A DNA stretch of 64,000 nucleotides from Methylosinus sp. LW4 (GTDB lineage Bacteria > Pseudomonadota > Alphaproteobacteria > Rhizobiales > Beijerinckiaceae). This document shows, one piece after another, positions 25,396 through 33,788 of this stretch. Position numbers and translations under genes: made by a program. The stretch lies in assembly GCF_000379125.1 (NCBI RefSeq), contig NZ_KB900626.1:1870667-1934666 (forward strand), read 5' to 3'. The notes beneath the pieces were generated by a model. That model had not been told where the DNA came from and did not search any database. It saw only the letters and a list, made by a program, of their open reading frames with translations. The first letter of the stretch is position 1; the number at the start of each line of letters is the position of its first letter.

Positions 25396-26346
25396 TCTAA
25401 CAAAACGATCGAGCGCCCGGATTGATCGATCGTGCTCGATCGTCATCGGTCGCAGCAGAACGGCGCGTATCTGCATATTTTCTTCGAGGTAGTTCAGCTT
25501 TTCGATAACGTCTTCATAACTTCCGATGAGAGAACGCTCTATCACGGATTCGATATTCAATTCCGACGGAGAGACCGGGACATCGGCGAGAGCCAAGGCT
25601 CTTTTACGATCGACGAAACTTCTTATTTGCGGCAGCGTCTCGTTCAACGCTTCTTCTCTCGATGGCGCGGCGAAAAAAAATCGGGATAAAGTCATCCCAG
25701 GATCAGCGCCGGGCGCCGCAGCTCGATAGTGGTCGATCGTCTGGCGAACCCGCTCCATCGAGTAAGGCGGAGCCGCCATTGTTCCCAATCCTCTGCTCGC
25801 CGCATAGCGGATAGCGTCAGGCGCGGTCGTCGCGAGGAAGGTCGGGATACGGCGCTGGAGCGGCTTGGGAACGAGAGAGACATCGTCAACCGCAAAATGA
25901 TCGCCAGCGAATGTCACGTGGTCTTCGTAAAGAAGCCGCTCGACGAGAGTCAGCCCCTCGATCAGCATGTCGCGACTCTGCTCGCGAGGCACATGGAAAT
26001 GTTTGTTCGGCAAGGTCGCCGATCCGCCGCGCGCGACACCGAGATTCAATCGCCCATTGGAGATGATGTCGACCGTAGCGATGTCTTCGGCCGCTTGGAT
26101 CGGATTGCGGTAGGCAAGCAAGAGAGCCGCGGATCCGAGACGTATGCGCGATGTGATCGTCGCGAGATGGCCGAGCAGAACCAGGATGGATGAGCTGGCT
26201 CCGTTCGGATTGAAATGGTGCTCGGCGACCCAAGCCTCGTCGAACCCGAGGTCTTCCGCTCGTCGCACCAATGCGGCTTGGCGATCGAAGCATTCCTTGT
26301 AGCCGCGAAGATGGGTGTGGAACGGGCAAAAGACTCCGAATTTCAT
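25366..26346 (-). CDS. LLM-class flavin-dependent oxidoreductase
   Basis: The 326-residue protein is a bacterial-luciferase-like monooxygenase that would use reduced FMN and O2. The family features are visible: an N-terminal MKFGVFCPFHTH strand, GFDEAWVAEHHF, IRLGSAALLLAYRNPIQAAEDIATVD and GRLNLGVARGG. No partner flavin reductase gene is adjacent. Its 3' end overlaps the remains of the integrase, so the insertion boundary lies here. It is divergent from the siderophore-type TonB receptor. The substrate is unknown. Confidence 0.88.
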   Translation of the reverse strand: MKFGVFCPFHTHLRGYKECFDRQAALVRRAEDLGFDEAWVAEHHFNPNGASSSILVLLGHLATITSRIRLGSAALLLAYRNPIQAAEDIATVDIISNGRLNLGVARGGSATLPNKHFHVPREQSRDMLIEGLTLVERLLYEDHVTFAGDHFAVDDVSLVPKPLQRRIPTFLATTAPDAIRYAASRGLGTMAAPPYSMERVRQTIDHYRAAAPGADPGMTLSRFFFAAPSREEALNETLPQIRSFVDRKRALALADVPVSPSELNIESVIERSLIGSYEDVIEKLNYLEENMQIRAVLLRPMTIEHDRSIRALDRFVRYIQPKLQFA

Positions 26347-26540
26347 GCGACGCGTATCTCTGACGATCGGGGCCGTGGGACGCTCTTGCTATTATATATT
26401 TCCACCACATAGCACAAGATCACACGCGTTCCGGCGCGATCACGGGCGCGCTGCGCGAATTGCAGAAAACTCTGATGATATGCCGCATTTGATGAAAAAA
26501 CAGGCGCGGCGCCGAAAGTTTGATAGGCGAAATTGATTAT

Positions 26541-26557
26541 ATATGTGAAATACATAT
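26541..26557. promoter_or_regulatory. AT-rich dyad upstream of the TonB receptor
   Basis: ATATGTGAAATACATAT (arms ATATGT/ACATAT) sits 25 bases before the receptor start, inside a markedly AT-rich segment between the divergent LLM gene and the receptor. It could be an operator for an unidentified regulator. Confidence 0.35.
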
Positions 26558-26581
26558 CAAAAATCAGTCGGAGAGAATCTG

Positions 26582-28735
26582 ATGCTGAAAGCAGCCCTGA
26601 AACGTGCGCGTCTCGGAGAAACATCTGTCGCCGTTTTCCTTGTCCTGCAAGGGAGCGCTCGTGCGCAGACCGTGCTGCCGGAAATCGACATCGTCGTCCA
26701 AAAGCCCCAGCGCGACGGCAGTGAAGCCGCCGGATACCGATCCGGCGCCGCATCTACTCTGCTCTTGGGAGATCGTTCGCTTCAGGATACGCCCTATTCC
26801 GTCAATGTCGCGTCGCGCGCTTTGATGAGCAATCTGCAAGCAGCTTCCGCCCAAGACGCGCTCAAATACAATCCCACTGTCTATGAAGGGGCCGCGACCA
26901 ATATGGTCGGCGGCGGCTCGTCCTTCACGATTCGCGGCTTCACGACCGACACGAACGAGTCGTATGTCGACGGGCTGCATCTCTATGCGTCGTCGCCGAT
27001 CGAGGACAAGGAGAGGATCGAGGTCTTGAACGGCCCGGCGAGCTTTCTCTTCGGCTTCGCCAACCCTGCCGGCGTCGTGAACTACATTATGAAAAGGCCG
27101 ACGACAACGCCGTATTACAGCGTCGTCGCGGGCGATTTCGGCGCCGCGCAGGGCTATGCTCATGTCGATCTGAGCGGCCCGCTCGACACGGATGGGGCGT
27201 TCGCCTACCGCGTCAATCTCGCGCATGTCGGCTCCGGCGAGACGACGATCTCGTCTCAGTCTCACGAGCGATCGCTCGCCAGCGCCGCGCTCGACTGGCG
27301 CGCCGCCGAATCGACAAAGCTGATGTTCGATTACAGTCATTACTATTTCGACATTCGCGGCGGCGACAATCTGTTCACGATCGGATCCGCGCTCAAGACG
27401 CTTCCGAAGGCGCCGGATCCGTCGAAAAATTTCATGCCCGCCTATGCCCGCAGCTACGACATGGTCGATCGGGCGGCGCTCCGGCTCACGAGCAAGATCG
27501 ATGAGACGTTCAACGTTAGAGGAGCGTTCGCTTACTCGGACGTGGACATGTTCCGCAATCGCCCGCGGGATCAGATCACCACCAACCTCGGAAATTACAC
27601 GATGTCCCGGAATTACTACCGGATGAATAAAGAGGCGATCGAGGGCTATCTCTATCTCGACGCGGAGATCGAAACCTTCGGATGGAAGCACAATGCGACG
27701 CTCGGCATGACCGACGAGGATGTCAGGTACCGATACGCCTATCCTTATTCGACACAAACGGTCAGCTACTCCGGCGTCGGCAATATTTATCTGCCGACTG
27801 CCTATCCGGTGGATAAGCCCGGCGCTCCGATCGGACCAGCCGACAAGACTTTCGAGCGCACAAATCTGCTGACGGCGTCATTCGTCGATACGGTGAGCCT
27901 CACGGATCAATGGTCCCTCCTCGCCGGCGTGACTTTCGCGTCGATCGACGACCGCAACTGGAGCTATTCGACCTATCCGACCAACGGCAAGGTCACCGAG
28001 GCGCCCGCCTATCAGAAAAGCGCCGCCACTCCCAGCGCGGCTCTGACCTATAAGCCGTGGTCGAACGTCACGACCTATGTCTCCTACATCGAAGCCCTGC
28101 AGAAAGGACCGACGGCGCCGAGCACGACCGCAAACGCCAATCAGACATTGGCGCCGTATCTCGCGCAACAGATCGAGATCGGAGCAAAGACGAGCTGGGG
28201 AATGTTCGACGTCAATGTGGCGCTGTTCCGCATCGACAAAGCCAACGCTTTCACCAATACGACCACGAACGTCTACAGCGAGGATGGACGCGAGACCCAT
28301 GATGGCGTCGAGTTCGTCGCCATGGGGAAAGTTCTGCCGGAGCTGACCGTGACCGGCGGTTTTACTTTGATGCACGCAAAGGTAACGAACGCCGACACGG
28401 CGAGCGTCGTGGGAAAAGTTCCAGCGGCGACGCCGCAGAAGCTGGCTCGCCTCTATGCAGAATACGCCTTGCCTTTCGCTTCCGGGCTATTTCTCACGGG
28501 AGGATTCTCCTATAACGGAAAAATCTTCGCGGACGCTGCGAATACGCTCGTGCTTCCTTCCGTGGTGACAGGCGACCTCGGCCTCCGTTACGAGACGCGG
28601 GTTTTCGATCACGCTCTCGCGCTCCGCGTCAATGTCGCCAATATCTCGGACGAGCATTATTGGTCCATCACTCCGAGCACGCTCACGCTGGGTTCCCCGC
28701 GCACGATTTTTGGTTCCGCGCAGCTGACATTCTGA
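26582..28735 (+). CDS. TonB-dependent siderophore-type receptor
   Basis: This outer-membrane receptor, 717 residues, has a signal peptide (ending SARAQ), a plug domain and a 22-strand-type barrel. The plug shows LQDTPYSVNVASRALMSN, SFTIRGFTTDTNESYVDGL and DKERIEVLNGPASFLFGFANPAGVVNYIMKRP, the standard siderophore-receptor pattern. The C-terminus GSAQLTF ends with the Phe needed for barrel assembly. The ATG has GGAGAG upstream. A periplasmic binding protein gene starts 20 bases after the stop. The ligand (an iron siderophore or another metal chelate) is not determinable. Confidence 0.93.
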   Translation: MLKAALKRARLGETSVAVFLVLQGSARAQTVLPEIDIVVQKPQRDGSEAAGYRSGAASTLLLGDRSLQDTPYSVNVASRALMSNLQAASAQDALKYNPTVYEGAATNMVGGGSSFTIRGFTTDTNESYVDGLHLYASSPIEDKERIEVLNGPASFLFGFANPAGVVNYIMKRPTTTPYYSVVAGDFGAAQGYAHVDLSGPLDTDGAFAYRVNLAHVGSGETTISSQSHERSLASAALDWRAAESTKLMFDYSHYYFDIRGGDNLFTIGSALKTLPKAPDPSKNFMPAYARSYDMVDRAALRLTSKIDETFNVRGAFAYSDVDMFRNRPRDQITTNLGNYTMSRNYYRMNKEAIEGYLYLDAEIETFGWKHNATLGMTDEDVRYRYAYPYSTQTVSYSGVGNIYLPTAYPVDKPGAPIGPADKTFERTNLLTASFVDTVSLTDQWSLLAGVTFASIDDRNWSYSTYPTNGKVTEAPAYQKSAATPSAALTYKPWSNVTTYVSYIEALQKGPTAPSTTANANQTLAPYLAQQIEIGAKTSWGMFDVNVALFRIDKANAFTNTTTNVYSEDGRETHDGVEFVAMGKVLPELTVTGGFTLMHAKVTNADTASVVGKVPAATPQKLARLYAEYALPFASGLFLTGGFSYNGKIFADAANTLVLPSVVTGDLGLRYETRVFDHALALRVNVANISDEHYWSITPSTLTLGSPRTIFGSAQLTF

Positions 28736-28755
28736 ATCGACCAACGGAGCGTCAT

Positions 28756-29793
28756 GTGATCCGCCGAGGAATTATCGCATGCTGTGTCCTCGCCCTGTTC
28801 TCGAATGTCGAGACGGTCGCCGAAACGCCATCGTCTTCGACTCGGATCATCACCGATATGGAGAGGCGCGAGGTCGCGCTGCCGCGCGTGATTTCACGAG
28901 CCCTCGGCACGGGAGGGGCGCTGGATGCGTGGTTTCTCATGCTCGGAAGCATGGACAAGCTCGTTGGCAGCTCGGCTCAGCTCATCGACAATGCTTGGTT
29001 CGCAAAAATCTATCCAGCTGTTCGCGAGCTGCCGGTCATCTATTCGGGCAATCAGGTCGACAAGGAAGCCCTTGTCGCCGCGGCGCTGCAGGTCGCTCTT
29101 CTGTTGAACGGAGTGAGCGCCAGGCGAGAGGTCGAACAGTCGGGCGTTCCGATCGTGATGCTCGAGCGAGACGATCCAGCGCAGCTCGAGGAAGCGCTCG
29201 AGCTGGTCGGCCGCGTCCTCGGCGAGCGAGAGCTGCGAATAGCCCGAGAATTTCGGAGCTACTATGAATCCAATGTCGTACGCGTGCGTGAACGAACAGG
29301 AGCGCTGCCTCCTCAGCGCATTCGTCGCGTCTACTATGCCGCGACGGCTCCACTGGTCACAGAAGGCAGCCGCTCCATCGTCTCATCCTGGATCGAGACC
29401 GCAGGCGGGATAAATGTGGCGGGACAGGCCGGCGTCTCCGGGATCGGAAAGACCGTTCAGCTGGAGGATATCCTCCAATGGAATCCCGAGGTGATCATCG
29501 CTTTTCTCCCCGCCGTCCGCGACCAAATTCTGGCCGATCCGCGTTGGCGCTCGATCGACGCGGTCAAGAACGGACGGGTCGTCGTCAATCCTCGCGGCGT
29601 ATATCCTTGGTGCACGCGCAGCGCCGAGGAAGCATTGCAGACGCTATGGGCGGCCAAGACTCTTCACCCGGAGCTGTTCGACGACATAGATCTCGTGCAG
29701 GAAACCCAGATCTTTCATGCGAAGTTCTATCATTACGATCTCGGCCGCGACGACGCTGAACGCATGCTACGCGCGGCCCCTCCCGTCCCCTAA
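28756..29793 (+). CDS. Periplasmic metal-chelate binding protein (ABC type)
   Basis: The 345-residue product belongs to the FepB/BtuF-like class III solute-binding proteins that hand iron-siderophores or cobalamin to an inner-membrane importer. The start is the GTG at 28756 with GGAG upstream, giving a signal peptide (IRRGIIACCVLALFSNVETVAE). The N-lobe starts with TDMERREVALPRVI and the C-lobe contains WNPEVIIAFLPAVRDQIL and RGVYPWCTRSAEEALQTLWAAK. It forms an operon with the upstream receptor. No permease or ATPase gene follows. Confidence 0.85.
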   Translation: MIRRGIIACCVLALFSNVETVAETPSSSTRIITDMERREVALPRVISRALGTGGALDAWFLMLGSMDKLVGSSAQLIDNAWFAKIYPAVRELPVIYSGNQVDKEALVAAALQVALLLNGVSARREVEQSGVPIVMLERDDPAQLEEALELVGRVLGERELRIAREFRSYYESNVVRVRERTGALPPQRIRRVYYAATAPLVTEGSRSIVSSWIETAGGINVAGQAGVSGIGKTVQLEDILQWNPEVIIAFLPAVRDQILADPRWRSIDAVKNGRVVVNPRGVYPWCTRSAEEALQTLWAAKTLHPELFDDIDLVQETQIFHAKFYHYDLGRDDAERMLRAAPPVP

Positions 29794-30022
29794 GTCGGCG
29801 CGAGCAGAAATGCGCCGGTTCCGTGGAGGCGAGGATTGTCCTCGAGAACGATGATCCATTACGCCATGCATGGAGAGCCGCCGTCGCCGAGATATCAGAA
29901 GGAGCCACGTCGACGAGCGGCGACGAAACTCTCGTATCCTCCAACGGTGCGACATCCTCGATCGTCACACGGTCGCCAAAGCGCCCTCGGAGGATCGACG
30001 CCGCGTCACGGCTCACATTCAC
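29794..30022 (-). pseudogene. Possible truncated gene coupled to the TetR gene
   Basis: A GTG overlaps the TetR stop codon (GTGA) and opens a frame beginning MNVSRDAASILRGRFGDRV that looks protein-like for about 70 residues. Beyond 29793 the frame runs antisense through the binding-protein gene and loses that character. It may be the 5' remnant of a deleted gene; I do not recognise it. Confidence 0.25.
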
Positions 30023-30627
30023 TTGCTCCAGCGGGGTCTAGCGGTCTTCAAATCGAACGCCTCGAGAAACGCGTCCACCATAGCGGAGAGCCGATGTGCG
30101 CTTACGCCGTCCCGGGCTTGCACCGACAGTCCGTGCAGCAGGGCGGCGCAGCAGTCGCCGAGCGCGACCTCGTCGACATGGCCCGCGAGTTCGCCGGCGC
30201 GCTTCGCCTGCCGCAGCCGCTCGATGATCGACTGGGTTCGGGCCCTGCGATGCTCCGACAGCCAGGCGCCGAGGGCGGCATTCTCCGGCGCGCAATTCGT
30301 CGCGGCTGAGACGACCATGCAGCCTCTCCGATCCACAGTGTAGAGCGCGATAGCCGCCCGGAACATTTCTTCCAGCATGGCGCGAATATCCTTCTCGCCG
30401 CGCAAGGCGCGGTCGGCGAAACCGCCTTCTTGCGCCTCGTAGAGCTCGATCGCCTCGCGGAACAACGCCTCCTTCGAGCCGAAAGCAGCATAAATCCGCG
30501 CCGACGCAATGCCGAGAGCGGACACGAGATCGGCCATAGACACGCCCTCATAGCCACGCGCCCAAAAAAGAGCGCGCGCGGTCTCGAGCGCCGCCTTCCT
30601 GTCGAATTCGCGGGGTCTGCCAGCCAT
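30019..30627 (-). CDS. TetR-family transcriptional regulator
   Basis: The 202-residue protein has an N-terminal helix-turn-helix typical of TetR repressors (ALETARALFWARGYEGVSMADLVSALGIASARIYAAFGSKEALF, residues 12-55) and a helical ligand-binding domain. It is divergent from a sugar isomerase-like gene, and a perfect 24-base palindrome lies 11 bases before its start, so it very likely represses both itself and the downstream catabolic genes. Confidence 0.93.
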   Translation of the reverse strand: MAGRPREFDRKAALETARALFWARGYEGVSMADLVSALGIASARIYAAFGSKEALFREAIELYEAQEGGFADRALRGEKDIRAMLEEMFRAAIALYTVDRRGCMVVSAATNCAPENAALGAWLSEHRRARTQSIIERLRQAKRAGELAGHVDEVALGDCCAALLHGLSVQARDGVSAHRLSAMVDAFLEAFDLKTARPRWSK

Positions 30628-30638
30628 GCGGTCCCACC

Positions 30639-30662
30639 ATTATTGATCGATCGATCAATAAT
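30639..30662. promoter_or_regulatory. Perfect 24-bp palindrome, probable TetR operator
   Basis: ATTATTGATCGA is followed directly by its exact reverse complement. It lies between the TetR gene and the divergent isomerase operon and just upstream of a TTGACA (30667-30672) that could be the -35 box of the isomerase promoter. Confidence 0.75.
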
Positions 30663-30688
30663 GTGCTTGACATCCATCCGCAAGGGAG

Positions 30689-30714
30689 CATTCTTTGTTG
30701 GTTGACAAAGAATG
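30689..30714. promoter_or_regulatory. Inverted repeat near the isomerase promoter
   Basis: The 10-base arms CATTCTTTGT and ACAAAGAATG are exact complements around TGGTTG. The element lies 9 bases before the isomerase start and covers the expected -10 and start-site area, so it could be a second operator or an mRNA hairpin. Confidence 0.5.
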
Positions 30715-30722
30715 GTGGCGCG

Positions 30723-31778
30723 ATGAAGACGATCAAAGGTCCGAGCATCCATCTCGCACAGTTCAGCGACGCTCGCGAACCGTTCGACAATTTGGCTTCG
30801 CTCGCCAATTGGGCGCGTGCGCAGGGCTTCGCCGCGATCCAGATTCCGGCCTGGGACCAGCGGCTGTTCGACGTGCGGAAAGCCGCCGAGAGCCAAGCCT
30901 ATTGCGACGAGATCGCAGGAATTCTCGCCGCGCGTGGGCTCGTCGTCAGCGAGTTGACGACGCATCTTTTCGGGCAGCTCGTCGCCGTGCATCCGGCCTA
31001 TGATGCGATGTGCGACGCTTTCGCGCCGCCGGAGCTTCATGGGAACGCCGCCGCGCGCAGCCAATGGGCGCGCGAGCAGATCGAGCTCGCCGCAGAGGCC
31101 TCGCGCCGGCTCGGCCTCGGTGCGATGGGCACATTTTCCGGCTCGTTCCTCTGGCCGTATTTTTTTCCCTTCCCCCAACGGCCGGAAGGATTGGTCGAAA
31201 CCGCATTCGACGAGCTGGCGCGCCGCTGGCGGCCCATCCTCGATCTATGCGACGAGCAAGGCGTCGATCTCTGCTTCGAGCTCCATCCCGCCGAGGATCT
31301 GCACGATGGCGTGACATTCGAAATGCTGCTGGAGCGCGTCGGCTTCCATCACCGCTGCCGCCTTCTCTATGACCCCAGTCATTTCATCCTTCAGCAGCTC
31401 AAATATCTCGACTTCATCGACATCTATCACGAGCGGATCGGCATGTTCCACGTCAAGGACGCCGAATTCGCGCCCACCGGACGCCAAGGCGCTTATGGCG
31501 GCTATCGCCCCTGGATCGACCGAGCGGGACGTTTTCGGTCCCTCGGCGACGGGCAGGTCGATTTCCGCTCGATCTTCGCAAAGCTCGCGCAATATGATTT
31601 TTCCGGTTGGGCCACGCTCGAATGGGAATGTTGCCTGAAGGACCAGCAGGACGGCGCGCGCGAAGGCGCGGCCTTCATTCGCAACCATACGATACGCGTG
31701 ACAGAAAAAATCTTCGACGACTTCGCGGGCGCGCCGCTCAGTTCGGCGCAGGCCAATGCGATGCTCGGCATTTCGTGA
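30723..31778 (+). CDS. Sugar phosphate isomerase/epimerase-like TIM barrel protein
   Basis: The 351-residue protein belongs to the xylose isomerase-like TIM barrel superfamily (AP endonuclease 2 type). Candidate metal ligands are the Glu in LCFELHPAED, the Asp/His in YDPSHF, the His in GMFHVKDAEF and the Glu in ATLEWECC. The start at 30723 has a GGTGG sequence upstream and follows the palindromic operator region; the longer frame from 30663 would run through the operator. It is first in a run with two alpha/beta hydrolases. Family members isomerise or epimerise sugars, inosose or hydroxypyruvate. Confidence 0.88.
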   Translation: MKTIKGPSIHLAQFSDAREPFDNLASLANWARAQGFAAIQIPAWDQRLFDVRKAAESQAYCDEIAGILAARGLVVSELTTHLFGQLVAVHPAYDAMCDAFAPPELHGNAAARSQWAREQIELAAEASRRLGLGAMGTFSGSFLWPYFFPFPQRPEGLVETAFDELARRWRPILDLCDEQGVDLCFELHPAEDLHDGVTFEMLLERVGFHHRCRLLYDPSHFILQQLKYLDFIDIYHERIGMFHVKDAEFAPTGRQGAYGGYRPWIDRAGRFRSLGDGQVDFRSIFAKLAQYDFSGWATLEWECCLKDQQDGAREGAAFIRNHTIRVTEKIFDDFAGAPLSSAQANAMLGIS

Positions 31779-31799
31779 TCTCTGGCGGAGATTTTCTTC

Positions 31800-32687
31800 A
31801 TGACGAATTTGTCGGCGCCCGACACGCGGGACGAAGGCTTCGCGCATCATTACATTCGCTTGGACGGCGAGAGGCTCCATTGCGTCGTTCTGGGCGAGGG
31901 CAAGCCCGCGCTTCTCATTCCAGGCTGGCCGCAGACCTGGTACGCTTGGCGCCATGTCATGCCCGCGCTGGCTCGCAACGGCTTTCGCGCCATCGCCGTC
32001 GATCCGATCGGCTCGGGCTATTCGTCCCGGCCAGAGCGCGGCTATGACACCGGCTCGGCCGCCCGCCTGCTGCACCGTCTCATGATCCAGCTCGGCCACG
32101 ATCGCTATCGCGTCGCCGGTCATGACGTCGGAATGTGGATCGGCTACGCGCTCGCGACCGACCATCCCGAGGCGGTGGAGAGGATGGCGTTGACGGAGGC
32201 GGTGATCCCGGGCCTCGCCCCTTCGCCGCCGATCTTCGTCCCGCCGTCCGACAATATTTTCCTCTGGCATTTCCTGTTCAACCAGATTCTGGACCTGCCC
32301 GAGTTCCTCACCTCGGGCCGCGAGAAAGAGTATCTCGGCTTCATCTTCGACAAATGGTCTCATCGGCGCGACCGCGTCGCCGCGGATGTCTATGCCGCGG
32401 CCTATGGGACGCCGGGGGGCCTTCGCGCAGGCTTCGCCTATTACCGCGCCATTCCCGAGACAATTCGGCAAAATCGCGAGCGCGCGAGCCGACCATTGAC
32501 GGCGCCGGTTCTCGCGATCGGCTGCGAACATGCGACAGCGGACGCGCCGATCGAGACGCTTCGTCCACATGCGACGGATTTACGTGGCGAGATCATCCGC
32601 GATTGCGGGCATTTCGTCATGGAGGAGGCGCCACGAGAATTCAACGCTCAGCTCATTCCCTTCTTCCTCGAGGAGAGCGTCCCATGA
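31800..32687 (+). CDS. Alpha/beta hydrolase (epoxide hydrolase/dehalogenase-like)
   Basis: The 295-residue enzyme has the oxyanion motif IPGWPQTWYAW, an Asp nucleophile in AGHDVGMWIG and the catalytic His in RDCGHFVMEEAP. The Asp nucleophile places it with epoxide hydrolases, haloalkane dehalogenases and fluoroacetate dehalogenases and not with Ser esterases. It starts 21 bases after the isomerase and overlaps the next gene by ATGA, so the three are probably one operon. Confidence 0.88.
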   Translation: MTNLSAPDTRDEGFAHHYIRLDGERLHCVVLGEGKPALLIPGWPQTWYAWRHVMPALARNGFRAIAVDPIGSGYSSRPERGYDTGSAARLLHRLMIQLGHDRYRVAGHDVGMWIGYALATDHPEAVERMALTEAVIPGLAPSPPIFVPPSDNIFLWHFLFNQILDLPEFLTSGREKEYLGFIFDKWSHRRDRVAADVYAAAYGTPGGLRAGFAYYRAIPETIRQNRERASRPLTAPVLAIGCEHATADAPIETLRPHATDLRGEIIRDCGHFVMEEAPREFNAQLIPFFLEESVP

Positions 32688-33622
32688 CGATCGACGCCGA
32701 CATCGCTGCGCTTCTGGCGCGCGCGCCGGTCACGCCGCCCGCCTCTCTCGAAAGCCTTCGCGCGGAAACCGATCTTGCGCTGCGATCTATGCAAGGCGCA
32801 TTGGAAGAGATCGAGCGGATCGACGATTTCGCGGTAGAAGAAGGCGAATACGACGCCGCCATTCCCGTTCGCGCCTATCGACCGCTCGGGACGACGTGCG
32901 ACACGCCGCCAGCCATTGTTTTCGCCCATGCCGGCGGCTGGCGCCTCTGTTCCCTCGACTCTTATGATAACCCTTGCCGCGCCCTCGCCAACGCCACGGG
33001 CTGCGTCGTTTTCTCGGTCGGCTATCGGCTCGCGCCGGAACATCCCTACCCTGCTCCGCTCGAAGACGTGTATCGCGCCCTTTGCTGGGTCGTCGCTCAT
33101 GCGGGTGAATTGCGGATCGACAAGAATCGAGTTGCCATCGGAGGCGACAGCGCCGGGGGAAATCTCGCCGCTGGAGCGGCTCTGCTCGCGCGTGATCGAC
33201 GCGGTCCGACGATTGCGCATCAGCTTCTCGTCTATCCGGCGCTCGACACCGATCACGACACGCCGTCTTATCGGAAATTCGCAGAGGGATATTATCTCAC
33301 TCGCGACGTCATGAAGCAGTGCTGGAGCGATTATCTGGGCGAGCTCTTATCGGCGCCGCCCGTCTACGCCGCGCCGCTGCGGGCGGAGCTGCGCGGCTTG
33401 CCGTCGGCGACGATTCTGGTCAGCGAATATGATCCGCTGCGCAGCGAGGGGGAAGCCTATGCGCGCAAGCTCGAAGACAGTGACGTTTCGGCTACGCTCA
33501 TTCGCCTCGACGGAATGATCCACGCCTGCATCCATATGCTCGGCGTGGCGCCGGCCGCCTCCACTCTTTTCGTTCATGCCGGTCGGGAAATCCGCAACAC
33601 GTTCGGACTTGAGCCGAGGTGA
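32684..33622 (+). CDS. Alpha/beta hydrolase of the HSL (hormone-sensitive lipase) family
   Basis: The 312-residue esterase carries the HGG-type oxyanion region (FAHAGGWRLCSLDSYDN), the GGDSAGGNL nucleophile motif and the His region GMIHACIHML. The HGG motif reads HAGG here, a mild variant. It starts at 32684, overlapping the previous stop by four bases. With the epoxide-hydrolase-like enzyme and the isomerase it suggests stepwise breakdown of an ester-containing imported compound. Confidence 0.9.
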   Translation: MTIDADIAALLARAPVTPPASLESLRAETDLALRSMQGALEEIERIDDFAVEEGEYDAAIPVRAYRPLGTTCDTPPAIVFAHAGGWRLCSLDSYDNPCRALANATGCVVFSVGYRLAPEHPYPAPLEDVYRALCWVVAHAGELRIDKNRVAIGGDSAGGNLAAGAALLARDRRGPTIAHQLLVYPALDTDHDTPSYRKFAEGYYLTRDVMKQCWSDYLGELLSAPPVYAAPLRAELRGLPSATILVSEYDPLRSEGEAYARKLEDSDVSATLIRLDGMIHACIHMLGVAPAASTLFVHAGREIRNTFGLEPR

Positions 33623-33788
33623 CAAAGCCCAAACGCTCGGCCCACCGTTCGACAAGCGTCGCCCAGTCGTTTCTAAAATGAATGTCTCGCGTCGTGCGGA
33701 CGAGGAGCGCAGCCTTGCGGAGGTCCATTTTATCAATATACTAATACCATCGATTACATCGATATATATAGGCAAGGGAGCGCCGACA

